NCBI RefSeq assembly: GCF_000716605.1
Contig: NZ_JNXE01000004.1
Span: 310,001 to 374,000 of the forward strand
Direction of reading: 5' to 3'
From: Streptomyces sp. NRRL F-525
GTDB lineage: Bacteria; Actinomycetota; Actinomycetes; Streptomycetales; Streptomycetaceae
DNA length: 64,000 nucleotides
The position numbers were made by a program, and so were the translations under genes. This document shows, piece by piece, positions 1 through 7,748 of this stretch (position 1 is its first letter; each line of letters starts with the position of its first letter). Below the pieces are notes generated by a model that was not told where the DNA came from, searched no databases, and saw only the letters and a list, made by a program, of their open reading frames with translations.

Positions 1-178
1 CGCCGCGGCAGACCATGCCGGTCGGCATGCCGAGGACTTCACGACCGGCGACGAGAGGGACCTTGCTCCGATGAAGGGGAGAGGGGCGGCCCATCCTCGT
101 GAGCAGCGGCCGCTGGCAAGAAGAGTATCCGTAATTCAAGCCTGCTGGAATGGGTCGTACGGGACTTGTCCAAGCAGT
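1..178. other. window-edge intergenic DNA, no gene recognised
   Basis: No reading frame here has both a plausible start and a recognisable product. The open frames running through it are extensions of antisense frames of the neighbouring cupin gene. It may hold the end of a gene lying outside the window. Confidence 0.4.
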
Positions 179-217
179 CGGCCCCTCTTCCGGCATCGCG
201 CCAGGAATGAGGGGCCG
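179..217 (-). terminator. hairpin terminator after the first cupin gene
   Basis: A perfect 9-bp stem (CGGCCCCTC at 179-187, GAGGGGCCG at 209-217) encloses a 21-nt loop just downstream of the stop codon at 236 on the minus strand. There is no clear U-tract, as is common in high-GC actinobacteria. Confidence 0.5.
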
Positions 218-235
218 AAATAGGCGGGTGTGCTG

Positions 236-703
236 TCAGTGACCGCGATGGACCCAGCCCGCGTCGTGCCAGTAGGTCTCGAGGTTCGCCATCGGCTCCG
301 GCCAGGTCTCGACGTAGGTGACGCCCTCGGGACCGGCCGTCATGAGGTAGGGGGTTCCGGCCTCGCTGATCCAGAACTCGCCCGGACCGACGGTCCGGCT
401 GCCCTCCTCCCCGTCCTTGCCCCAGGCGACATGGAACGCGCCGCCGAAGACGATGATCAACTCGTCGAGGTTGTGGTGGTGGCGGGGGACCGCGAAGCCC
501 GGTGCGCACCGCAGGCCGTTCAGGTTGAACGACGGGTCCACCTTCGTCGACCACCACATGTTCCCTTTGAAGGTCTGCTCCATGTCGACCGGAGCGTCGG
601 CCAGGAGACCGCCCTCGTGCCACAGATACGTGGGAGCGGACTGGTCGACCGGCAGCTCGATCCAGCCCTCGTCCGACAGCAGATTGAAGAACTCGATTCC
701 CAT
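236..703 (-). CDS. cupin domain protein (paralogue 1)
   Basis: A 155-residue single-domain cupin. The metal-binding histidine cluster HHHN lies at residues 75-78, followed by the usual beta-barrel pattern with a second conserved motif near GPGEFWISEAGTPY. The ATG at 703 is the first start that gives a normal cupin N-terminus; the frame stays open upstream only as antisense of the neighbour. It is divergent from, and clearly paralogous to, the cupin at 803-1273: both end in an ETYWHD-x-GWV segment. Small cupins of this kind include 3-hydroxyanthranilate dioxygenase-like and isomerase-like enzymes. Beside a Rieske oxygenase cluster, a role in oxidising or isomerising a catabolic intermediate is reasonable, but the substrate is unknown. 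Confidence 0.85.
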   Translation of the reverse strand: MGIEFFNLLSDEGWIELPVDQSAPTYLWHEGGLLADAPVDMEQTFKGNMWWSTKVDPSFNLNGLRCAPGFAVPRHHHNLDELIIVFGGAFHVAWGKDGEEGSRTVGPGEFWISEAGTPYLMTAGPEGVTYVETWPEPMANLETYWHDAGWVHRGH

Positions 704-802
704 GCCCCGATAGTGGGGACCGGGCCGGGAGGTGTCATACGTGAATCCCGATGAGCGGAACCTCTCCACGACACCGCATCCGGGCGTGCGTACGGTCGCC
801 GC

Positions 803-1273
803 GTGACTCTTACATTCGGTGATCTGGTGGAAGACGCGGACTGGGTTCCGATGGGCCTGGAGCAGCAGGGCCATCCCCAGTACTTCTGGAACGACGGCGG
901 CCTGCTGCGGGACGCGCCCGTGGACTTCGCGGCGACGTTCGACGGGGCGATGTGGGTGACCACCAAACCCATCGACGTACCGCACTTCAACCGCAACCCG
1001 CTGCGCGTACGCCCGGACTTCACGGTGCCCCGGCACCACCACAACGTCGACGAGATGCTCTTCGTCTTCGCCGGCGAGTACCACATCGAGCACTACGAGT
1101 CGGGCGAGCCGCAGACTGTGCGGGTCGGCCCGGGGGACGTCTTCCTCAGCCGGGCCGGCACGCCGTACACGATGACGGCGGGACCCGAGGGCGTCACCTA
1201 CATCGAGACCTGGCCCAAGCCGGTGCGGGAGCTGGAGACGTACTGGCACGACGTCGGCTGGGTCCGGCGGTAG
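803..1273 (+). CDS. cupin domain protein (paralogue 2)
   Basis: A 156-residue cupin starting at GTG. The HHHN metal motif is at residues 78-81, and the C-terminal ETYWHD-V-GWV segment matches the divergent cupin at 236-703. The two genes share a roughly 100-bp intergenic region, so they may be co-regulated from back-to-back promoters and could form a hetero-oligomer or act on successive intermediates. A strong GC-rich hairpin follows the stop codon. The fold and metal site are clear; the reaction is not. Confidence 0.85.
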   Translation: MTLTFGDLVEDADWVPMGLEQQGHPQYFWNDGGLLRDAPVDFAATFDGAMWVTTKPIDVPHFNRNPLRVRPDFTVPRHHHNVDEMLFVFAGEYHIEHYESGEPQTVRVGPGDVFLSRAGTPYTMTAGPEGVTYIETWPKPVRELETYWHDVGWVRR

Positions 1274-1290
1274 GCCCTCGACATGATCGT

Positions 1291-1314
1291 GTCCCGGCCC
1301 CTGGGGGCCGGGAC
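1291..1314. terminator. bidirectional hairpin terminator
   Basis: An 11-bp perfect stem (GTCCCGGCCCC paired with GGGGCCGGGAC) with a 2-nt loop sits between the convergent cupin gene ending at 1273 and the Rieske gene ending at 1330. Confidence 0.65.
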
Positions 1315-1329
1315 CACGGATCGGACGGG

Positions 1330-2757
1330 TCAGTCGGTCCAGAGGAACCGGTCGGCGACCCGGTGGTGGTTGTAGACGGTCATCTCCTGCTCCTCGCTCA
1401 GCCGGTGCCCGTCGAAGCTGGGGGAGTGCATGCCCACGGTCACCTCCTTGGCGTTCATCAGGTCCTGCGTGAAGATCTCGCCGAGGTCGGCCTCACGGAA
1501 GTCCTCGAAGAACTGGGGCTGGAAGTCCCGCTTCTTGTCGTAGTCGGCGACGGGGACCTGGTCCAGGCTGAAGATCTCGAACAGGCAGCTGTCCGGGTCC
1601 AGGCCGTTCGGCCGCGCCCGGTAGCCGAACACCGAACCCTGGTTGGGCAGCAGGATCGTGTTCGGGAACACGTTCCACGCCGTACCGGCCTCCGCCCACT
1701 GCTGGGGCGTGATGTCCGGCCAGTCGTAGCCCTCCGCGAGCGACAACTCCTTGTACAGCTGGAGGTAGTACTGACCGGCGGTCATCCCCTCCGGCACCTC
1801 CGCCGTCTTCAGCGCCTCCGCGGCCCGCCAGCTCCGCTCGTTCTCCAGGCCGCGCATGTCGTCGGCGATGTACTGCACGCTCAGCGCCACGGAGAGCCGT
1901 TCGTCGGTCACGCCCCCCGTGCCCCGGTTGGCCGGGTCCTTGGCGGTGTCCTTCTTCTTCGGGCCGACGCTCGAATAGTGGGCGTGCCGCTCGTACACCG
2001 TCGTGGGAGCCCACATCCGGTTCTCGAGTTCCTTCATCGAGGCGATGTTCGTGTTCGACTTGTCGAAGCGGTAGAGCTGCGGATGCGTCCCAGCCACGTG
2101 ATAGGCCTCGAGGAATCCGTCCAGCGCTGTCTTCCAGTTGCACGGCAGCAGCACGCTCTTGTGCCACCGGTAGCGCATGTTCTCGAACTGGAACGGTGCG
2201 AAGATCCGCGGGATCGGGTCGAGGTATTCGAGGAGCGGTTGCGCGTCGGGGTCCATGTTGATGAACACGAACCCGCCCCACTGCTCCGCCCGTACCTGCA
2301 CCAGGCCCAGGTCGTCGTCGGAGCGCGGCACGAACTCCTCACGGTCGAGCACCAGCCTGATCGAACCGTCCAGGTTCCAACGCCAGCCGTGGAAGGGGCA
2401 GATGAGCGAACCGACCCGCCCCCGGCCCCGCGCCAGCCGCGTACCGCGATGCCGGCACGCGTTGAAATAGGCGCGGATCGAGTCCTTGCCCTCCCGCACG
2501 ACCAGGATCGAATGACCACCGATCTCGTACTCGACGAAACACCCGACACCCGGCAGTTCTTCAAGGCGGCAGGCCAGCAACCACGCGCGCGTGAACACCT
2601 TCTCCAGTTCCAGCTTGAGGAACTCGGCGTCCAGATAACGGCCCTTGGGCACGAACGCACGCGAAAGCCGGTACTTCTCCGGCACCTTCTCGGCGGGCAC
2701 ATCGCCCTCGAACCAGGGCACTCGACGGTCCACTCGGGGCTCAACCACTGCAGACAC
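1330..2757 (-). CDS. Rieske non-heme iron oxygenase, large subunit
   Basis: A 475-residue aromatic ring-hydroxylating or demethylating oxygenase alpha subunit. The Rieske [2Fe-2S] ligands are C101, H103, C120 and H123 (C-x-H, 16 residues, C-x2-H). The catalytic domain has EAYHVAGTH, with mononuclear iron ligands H220 and H225. The GTG at 2757 is chosen because GGAGG lies about 11 nt upstream; a longer frame reaches a TTG at 2808 without a ribosome site. Downstream of its start lie genes for a ferredoxin (2816) and a reductase (3304), which complete the electron-transfer chain. No beta subunit is encoded nearby, so an alpha-only trimer is expected. The substrate is unknown; the KstD-like neighbour hints at a polycyclic or steroid-like compound. 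Confidence 0.9.
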   Translation of the reverse strand: MSAVVEPRVDRRVPWFEGDVPAEKVPEKYRLSRAFVPKGRYLDAEFLKLELEKVFTRAWLLACRLEELPGVGCFVEYEIGGHSILVVREGKDSIRAYFNACRHRGTRLARGRGRVGSLICPFHGWRWNLDGSIRLVLDREEFVPRSDDDLGLVQVRAEQWGGFVFINMDPDAQPLLEYLDPIPRIFAPFQFENMRYRWHKSVLLPCNWKTALDGFLEAYHVAGTHPQLYRFDKSNTNIASMKELENRMWAPTTVYERHAHYSSVGPKKKDTAKDPANRGTGGVTDERLSVALSVQYIADDMRGLENERSWRAAEALKTAEVPEGMTAGQYYLQLYKELSLAEGYDWPDITPQQWAEAGTAWNVFPNTILLPNQGSVFGYRARPNGLDPDSCLFEIFSLDQVPVADYDKKRDFQPQFFEDFREADLGEIFTQDLMNAKEVTVGMHSPSFDGHRLSEEQEMTVYNHHRVADRFLWTD

Positions 2758-2815
2758 CGACAACCACTCCTCCACTCGACATGCGTGTACGGCTCCAGAC
2801 GGCCGCAAGGTGACG

Positions 2816-3097
2816 TCAGCCGGCGTCGGGGCCGGCGACCTCCGTCCCGTCGGCGCGCCGCACCACGTGGATGCAGTTGCCCGGGCACTCGTCGGCGGCG
2901 TCGATCACATCGAGGCGCAACCGTTCCGCCACATCGGCCTGCGCGCCCTCGGGCGTCAGCAGCTCCCCGTCCTCGCCGTTCTTGACGTAGGCCAGTCCGT
3001 CGTCGCCGAACTCGAAGACATCGGGGGCGTACTGGGTGCACAGACCGTCACCCGTGCACAGTTTCTGATCGATCCACACCCGCACCTCATCGCTCAC
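2816..3097 (-). CDS. ferredoxin for the Rieske oxygenase
   Basis: A 93-residue acidic ferredoxin. The cysteine pattern C-T-G-D-G-L-C near residue 15 plus a C-terminal CPGNC resembles the single-cluster [3Fe-4S] or [4Fe-4S] ferredoxins that serve oxygenases and P450s. The GTG at 3097 has GAGGAGG 9 nt upstream. It precedes the Rieske oxygenase on the same strand by about 60 nt and is divergent from the reductase at 3304, so the three genes probably form one electron-transfer system: NAD(P)H to reductase to ferredoxin to oxygenase. Confidence 0.88.
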   Translation of the reverse strand: MSDEVRVWIDQKLCTGDGLCTQYAPDVFEFGDDGLAYVKNGEDGELLTPEGAQADVAERLRLDVIDAADECPGNCIHVVRRADGTEVAGPDAG

Positions 3098-3303
3098 GCG
3101 TGTCACCCTCCTCGTCCCCGTGGACGCCGTGCCGTCATCGCGGTGGCGGTGAGAACGACTCTCCACTCGGCGTCCGGGGCCGTCCACCGCCCGTCCCATC
3201 AGCCGGGACCTGCGCCAACAGCCCTGCTCGGACCGGCCCTACACTCAGCCGGCCGACCGCCCCCGCGGCACGCCCCGATCCACTCTCCCCAGGAGGCCGG
3301 CCC

Positions 3304-4287
3304 GTGGCCGAGACCGTGACCACAGACATCCTCATCGTCGGAGCCGGCCCGATCGGGCTCTACGGCGCCTACTGCGCGGGCTTCCGCGGACTGCGGACCG
3401 TCCTGGTCGACGCGTTGCCGCAGTGCGGCGGCCAGATCACCGCGCTCTACCCGGAGAAGGAGATCCGCGACATCGCCGCCGTCCCCGGCACCCGGGGCCG
3501 CGACGTCGTCACCGCCCTCAAGGACCAGGCCGACGCGTTCGACCCGGCCTACCTCCTCGGCCGCCAGGCCGTCGACCTCACCCACACACCCGAGGGACGC
3601 CCCCAGGTCACCCTCTCCGACGGCACCACCGTCGACGCCGGAGCGGTCGTACTGACCGCCGGGATCGGCACGTTCACCCCGCGCACCCTCCCGGCCGGGG
3701 AGGAGTTCCTCGGGCGCGGGCTGAGCTACTTCGTCCCGGACCCGGCCGAGCACGCCGACCGCGACGTCCTTGTCGTCGGCGGCGGGGACAGCGCGGTCGA
3801 CTGGGCCCTCGCCCTGCACCCGATCGCCCGCTCGGTGACCCTCGTGCACCGGCGCGGTGCGTTCCGGGCCCACGCGGCGAGCGTGCGCGAACTGCACGCC
3901 TGCGGAGTCGACATCGTCACCAACGCGCAGGTGGCGACCCTCACCGGGGACGACCTGCTGCGCCAGGCGCACCTGCGGGTCGACGGGGAGGAGGAGGCCC
4001 GGGTGCTGAAGGTGGACGCGGTCGTGGCCGCCCTCGGCTTCATCAGCAACCTCGGACCACTCGCCGACTGGGGCGTCGAACTGGAGCGGCGCACGATCGT
4101 CGTCGACACCAGGATGCGTACCACCGTCGACCGGGTCTACGCGGCCGGCGACGTCACCGCGTACCCCGGCAAGGTCCGCCTGATGTCCGTCGGCTTCGGC
4201 GAGGTGGCGACCGCGGTCAACAACGCCGCCGTCGCCCTGGACCCCGCGCTGTCCCTGTTCCCCGGTCACTCGACCGAGTCCGCCTGA
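3304..4287 (+). CDS. ferredoxin--NAD(P)+ reductase, thioredoxin-reductase-like
   Basis: A 327-residue flavoprotein with the FAD-binding motif GAGPIGLYG near residue 11, the NAD(P)H-binding GGGDSAVDW segment in the middle, and the C-terminal FAD motif AAGDVTAYPGK. It lacks the redox CxxC of thioredoxin reductases, which is typical of the TrxR-like ferredoxin reductase family. The GTG at 3304 has GGAGG about 8 nt upstream; the frame extends further but only as antisense of the ferredoxin region. Divergent transcription from the ferredoxin and Rieske genes suggests it is their reductase. Confidence 0.88.
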   Translation: MAETVTTDILIVGAGPIGLYGAYCAGFRGLRTVLVDALPQCGGQITALYPEKEIRDIAAVPGTRGRDVVTALKDQADAFDPAYLLGRQAVDLTHTPEGRPQVTLSDGTTVDAGAVVLTAGIGTFTPRTLPAGEEFLGRGLSYFVPDPAEHADRDVLVVGGGDSAVDWALALHPIARSVTLVHRRGAFRAHAASVRELHACGVDIVTNAQVATLTGDDLLRQAHLRVDGEEEARVLKVDAVVAALGFISNLGPLADWGVELERRTIVVDTRMRTTVDRVYAAGDVTAYPGKVRLMSVGFGEVATAVNNAAVALDPALSLFPGHSTESA

Positions 4288-4294
4288 ACGCCCG

Positions 4295-4329
4295 ACTCCC
4301 TCTCGAAGAGCCTTGCTCCGAGAGGGAGT
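4295..4329. terminator. bidirectional hairpin terminator
   Basis: An 11-bp perfect stem (ACTCCCTCTCG with CGAGAGGGAGT) lies between the stop of the reductase gene at 4287 and the stop of the convergent flavoprotein gene at 4345. Confidence 0.7.
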
Positions 4330-4344
4330 TGAGGAGGGCCGGGC

Positions 4345-5934
4345 CTATCGGCTCGCGTCGGCCATGTCGACGGCGGCGATGTAGGAGAACGCCATCGACG
4401 AACCCACGGGACCGCCCGCGCCCGGGTAGATCCGGCCGGACATCGGCGCCATCGTGTTCCCCGACGCGTACAGACCGGAGATCACCGAACCGTCAGGCCG
4501 CAGCACGCGCGCGTGCTCGTCCGTCTTCAGGCCCCCCTTGGTCCCCAGGTCGGACAGCACGATCGTGGCCGCGTAGAACGGCGGCTTGTCGATCACGCCC
4601 AGGCAGGGGTTGGGCCCGTCGGTGTGGGCCCCCGCCATGTGCGTGATCATCAGGTCCCAGGGATCCTCACCGCGGCCGAACTGCTCGTCCTTGCCGTTGC
4701 GCGCGTACCCGTTGAACTGCTCGACGCTCTCGGTGAGCGCACCCGCGGGCAGGCCGATCAGCTCCGCCAGCTCCTCCAGCGTGTCGGCCCGCTTCAGCAC
4801 ACCGGCGGCGAGGAACTTCTCCACGTCGAACCAGCCGGGCACCTGCGGCGCGACCGGCAGCCCCGCGAACGCCCGCTTGTTGTCGAGCTGGCGCTGGTCG
4901 AACACCCAGTGCGTGGGCAGGTGCGACACGTGCGAGGACCGGTGCGCCTTGAGCATCTCGTGGCCGGCGCGGTCGTAGGGGAGACGTTCGTTGAGGTAGC
5001 GCTGTCCGGCGGAGTTGACCCAGATGCCGCTCCACACCGACGTGTAGAACACCGGGCGCGTGTCGGGTACGACGAGGCCCGGCGCGAACCACGACTCGTC
5101 GAGCAGGTCGGTCGCGGCGCCGATGTCGATGCCCGCGGTGAGGGCGTCGCCGGTGTTGCCCTCGCAGCCCTGGGTCCACTCGTCGGTGACCCCGGGCTGG
5201 AACCGCTCACGCAGCGCGCCGTTCCGCTCGTAACCGCCGGCGGCTAGCAGGACGCCCCGCCCGGCACGGAAGGTCACCGGCTCGCCCTCGCTCAGGGCCT
5301 CGACGCCGACGACGGCGCCGTCCTCGACGATCAGGTGCTCCAGCGGGGTGTTCGTGCGCACGGTTCCGTTGCCTGTCTCCATGAACGCGAGCAGGGCGCG
5401 GCCGATGAGGGCCTGCCCGCCGATCATCTCCGACGGGACCTCCACTCCCCAGCGCTCCGTCCACAGCGGCCTGCGCACCAGCGGTTCCAGGTCGCCGAGT
5501 TCGGACCGGTCGAGGTTCTCGGGGAAGACCGTGCGGCCCTGGGGCAGGCTCCCGGGGCGGCCCGCGAAGTAGTCGGGCACGCCCTGCCAGAAGAACCGGC
5601 CGAACCGCGGGTTCTTCTCCAACTCGTCGATCAGGACGGGACCGGCCTGGAGGAAGGCCTCCCGCAGCGCGGCCGGCGAGTCGTCGCCGACGATCGCGTC
5701 GAGGTAGGGGCGGGCGACGTCGGGGCCGTCCTCGACACCGGCGCGCTGCTCGGCCGCGTTGCCGGGCAGCCAGATCCCGGCGCCCGAATAGGCCGTGGTC
5801 CCGCCGACGTACTCCGTCTTCTCGATCACCAGTGTGCGCAGCCCACGGGAGGCCGCGGCGTACGCGCCGACCAGCCCCGCGCCCGAGCCGACGACGATGA
5901 CGTCGTAGGAATCAGCTGTGCCTTCGCCGCTCAT
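4345..5934 (-). CDS. FAD-dependent oxidoreductase, 3-ketosteroid delta-1-dehydrogenase-like
   Basis: A 529-residue FAD_binding_2 family flavoprotein. The N-terminal Rossmann motif GSGAGLVGA is followed by VGGTTAYSGAGIWLPGN, a signature of the KstD/fumarate-reductase-like group, and the C-terminal FAD contact reads YPGAGGPVGSSMAFSYIA. ATG at 5934 with GAGAGGG upstream. It is followed on the same strand by nothing closer than the hairpin at 4295 and preceded by the VOC gene at 6021-6575, so the two may be one unit. The likely reaction is FAD-linked alpha,beta-dehydrogenation of a ketone. True steroid activity is not implied: no other steroid genes are visible. Confidence 0.82.
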   Translation of the reverse strand: MSGEGTADSYDVIVVGSGAGLVGAYAAASRGLRTLVIEKTEYVGGTTAYSGAGIWLPGNAAEQRAGVEDGPDVARPYLDAIVGDDSPAALREAFLQAGPVLIDELEKNPRFGRFFWQGVPDYFAGRPGSLPQGRTVFPENLDRSELGDLEPLVRRPLWTERWGVEVPSEMIGGQALIGRALLAFMETGNGTVRTNTPLEHLIVEDGAVVGVEALSEGEPVTFRAGRGVLLAAGGYERNGALRERFQPGVTDEWTQGCEGNTGDALTAGIDIGAATDLLDESWFAPGLVVPDTRPVFYTSVWSGIWVNSAGQRYLNERLPYDRAGHEMLKAHRSSHVSHLPTHWVFDQRQLDNKRAFAGLPVAPQVPGWFDVEKFLAAGVLKRADTLEELAELIGLPAGALTESVEQFNGYARNGKDEQFGRGEDPWDLMITHMAGAHTDGPNPCLGVIDKPPFYAATIVLSDLGTKGGLKTDEHARVLRPDGSVISGLYASGNTMAPMSGRIYPGAGGPVGSSMAFSYIAAVDMADASR

Positions 5935-6020
5935 GAGGGTCCCTCTCGTGAAGTGTCGGGCATCGGGCGGACACGGTCGGCTGATGCGGAAGCGGGCCGT
6001 ACCGAAGGAGAACAGTGCAC

Positions 6021-6575
6021 TCAGTCACGGTTTGCGTTCGACGCCGCCTCAAGGTGCGCGAACCCCTGGGCGGCCGCCTCGTCGAGCTCCATGACCTCGA
6101 CGAAGTGCCCCAGCTCGGCCGTCATGTCGAGGTACCCGAAGCGGATGGCACCGCTGTCCCCGTACTGCTTCCACGACCTGCCGCTCGCGGCGACGATCGC
6201 GGAGGCCTCGTCGAAGTCGTCGACGCGGAAGCCCAGATGATGCAGCGTCGCCGGCTCCCCGGGCCTGACGGCGCCGCGATAGAGGTCGACCATGCCGCCG
6301 ACCGGGCGGATGATCTCCAGGTTGGTCGGACCGGCGTTGACCAGGGCGACGTCGATGACCCACTCGTCGGCGGGCACCCCGTCCACCACGACGAAGGTGC
6401 CGCGCGGGTCGCCGGCACCGGTGGGCGGCAGGCCGCCGCCGAGCGACGATTTGAAGTGCTTGACGCACTCGACCGTCCCCAGCCTCGACTCCAGGAACGC
6501 GGCCGCGGCGTCGATGTCGTCGGTCACGTATCCGAGCTGCATGAAGTTGCGGAAGAGGTCACTCAACGATCGCAC
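6021..6575 (-). CDS. VOC (glyoxalase/bleomycin resistance) family protein
   Basis: A 184-residue vicinal-oxygen-chelate protein with paired beta-alpha-beta-beta-beta modules: an N-terminal QLGYVTDDID segment and a C-terminal LHHLGFRVDDFDEA segment carrying likely metal-ligand histidine. The start is the GTG at 6575, preceded by GGGGGTG; longer versions of the frame have no ribosome site. It lies about 90 nt upstream of the KstD-like gene and is probably cotranscribed with it. Members of this fold include epimerases, isomerases and extradiol dioxygenases; I cannot tell which applies. Confidence 0.8.
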   Translation of the reverse strand: MRSLSDLFRNFMQLGYVTDDIDAAAAFLESRLGTVECVKHFKSSLGGGLPPTGAGDPRGTFVVVDGVPADEWVIDVALVNAGPTNLEIIRPVGGMVDLYRGAVRPGEPATLHHLGFRVDDFDEASAIVAASGRSWKQYGDSGAIRFGYLDMTAELGHFVEVMELDEAAAQGFAHLEAASNANRD

Positions 6576-6712
6576 TCGGCACCCCCTTGTCCTGATCGGC
6601 CCGGTTGGCCACGGGGAACGACTGTCCCGCCGCCCTCCGCGGTCGTCCATCGCGTGTCCCACCAGACGGAATCGGCCGCGTGGTCCCGGCTCCGGAGTGG
6701 CACGCTGCGCTG

Positions 6713-7189
6713 ATGACCACATCGAGTGCGGGGACGGCGCCGGTGAGCGTGGACCGGGCGGCGATCGGGCACCGGCTGATCACGATGCGCAAGTCGGTCG
6801 TCCAACTCGAGTCGCTCGGACGGCTGGACAGCGCGCGCCTGGCGGACGACCCGGGCACCGGACTGGCCGTCGAGCGCGTCCTGGCCCTTCTGGACGACCT
6901 CGCCTTCGCCATCAACCGGCATGTCTGCGAAGGGGTGTTGAGCGAAGCGCCGCCGAGGACACCCGCTGCCTCGTTCGGCGCGGCGGAGCGGGCCGGGCTG
7001 ATCGACGCCGAACTGGCGGCCGCCCTCGCGCCGGCCGACGGACCGCACCACGTCCTGGTGCAGCTGTGTCTGGACGCGGAGCCCGGGGAGGTCGCCGCGG
7101 TCGTGTCCGCCGCGCGGTCCGGGTATCGGGAGTACGTGCGGCAGGTCACCGACTGGATCAGCGCGAGTTCGCCCGGCCGGGCGGTGTGA
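6713..7189 (+). CDS. DUF86/HepT-like protein with a degenerate HEPN motif
   Basis: A 158-residue all-helical protein that fits the DUF86 (HepT) pattern: an AVERVLALLDDLAFAINRH helix, an ERAGLIDAELA segment, then the region where HEPN RNases carry R-x4-6-H. Here that region reads G110-P-H-H-V-L-V-Q117, so both the expected Arg and His are missing. In HepT-MntA toxin-antitoxin pairs the partner is a small nucleotidyltransferase, and none is encoded next to it. The MarR gene starts 31 nt downstream on the same strand. It may be a non-catalytic HEPN relative rather than an active toxin. Confidence 0.65.
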   Translation: MTTSSAGTAPVSVDRAAIGHRLITMRKSVVQLESLGRLDSARLADDPGTGLAVERVLALLDDLAFAINRHVCEGVLSEAPPRTPAASFGAAERAGLIDAELAAALAPADGPHHVLVQLCLDAEPGEVAAVVSAARSGYREYVRQVTDWISASSPGRAV

Positions 7190-7220
7190 AGGTTCAAACG
7201 GCGGTGACTACAGTGCGACC

Positions 7221-7727
7221 ATGACCACGACTCCACGCTGGCTGGATGCCGAGGAGATGCGGGCCTGGCTCGCCTACGTCGAGTTCTCCACGCTCCTGTC
7301 CGACCACCTGAACCGTCAGCTGCGGCGCGACGCGGGGATGACGCACGCCGACTACATCCTGCTGGCCCACCTCTCCTCGATTCCGCAGGGCAGGCTGACC
7401 ATGTCGGAGCTGGCCGAGCGCCTCAAGATCACCCGCAGCCGGCTCACCCACGCCGTGACCCGCCTCCAGGAGACCGGTTACCTGGACCGCCACGAGGACC
7501 CCGAGAACCGGCGCAGCCAACTCGCCGTGCTCACCGCGCAGGGACGCGAGTTCCTGGAACGCGCGGCCCCCGGCCACGTCGAGGCCGTACGCCGCGCGGT
7601 CTTCGACGCGCTCACTCCCGAGCAGGTACGCCAGTTCGCGGAGATCGGCGAGGCGATCAACGCGGCGCTCCACCGCGAGGAGGCCGCCGGGGACGACCAG
7701 GAGGCGTTGCCGTGGCGTCGGCGGTAG
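7221..7727 (+). CDS. MarR family transcriptional regulator
   Basis: A 168-residue winged-helix protein: LTMSELAERLKITRSRLTHA is the recognition region and the wing contains DRHEDPENRRSQLAVLT, typical of MarR. ATG at 7221. It closes the catabolic cluster and is a good candidate for the aromatic- or ketone-responsive repressor of the VOC/KstD or Rieske genes. It is convergent with metX, whose stop codon is at 7749. Confidence 0.9.
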   Translation: MTTTPRWLDAEEMRAWLAYVEFSTLLSDHLNRQLRRDAGMTHADYILLAHLSSIPQGRLTMSELAERLKITRSRLTHAVTRLQETGYLDRHEDPENRRSQLAVLTAQGREFLERAAPGHVEAVRRAVFDALTPEQVRQFAEIGEAINAALHREEAAGDDQEALPWRRR

Positions 7728-7748
7728 GGCGGTTGTGAACTCGGGCCG

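Noticed and set aside
952..2985. 677-residue plus-strand open frame
   Set aside because: It is antisense to the Rieske and ferredoxin genes, has low-complexity Arg/Pro/Val composition, and no family motif. High-GC DNA creates such frames.
4345..5934. Steroid degradation cluster
   Set aside because: The flavoprotein resembles KstD, but no HsaC, KshA/B pair or cholesterol-uptake genes are visible, so steroid use is not claimed.
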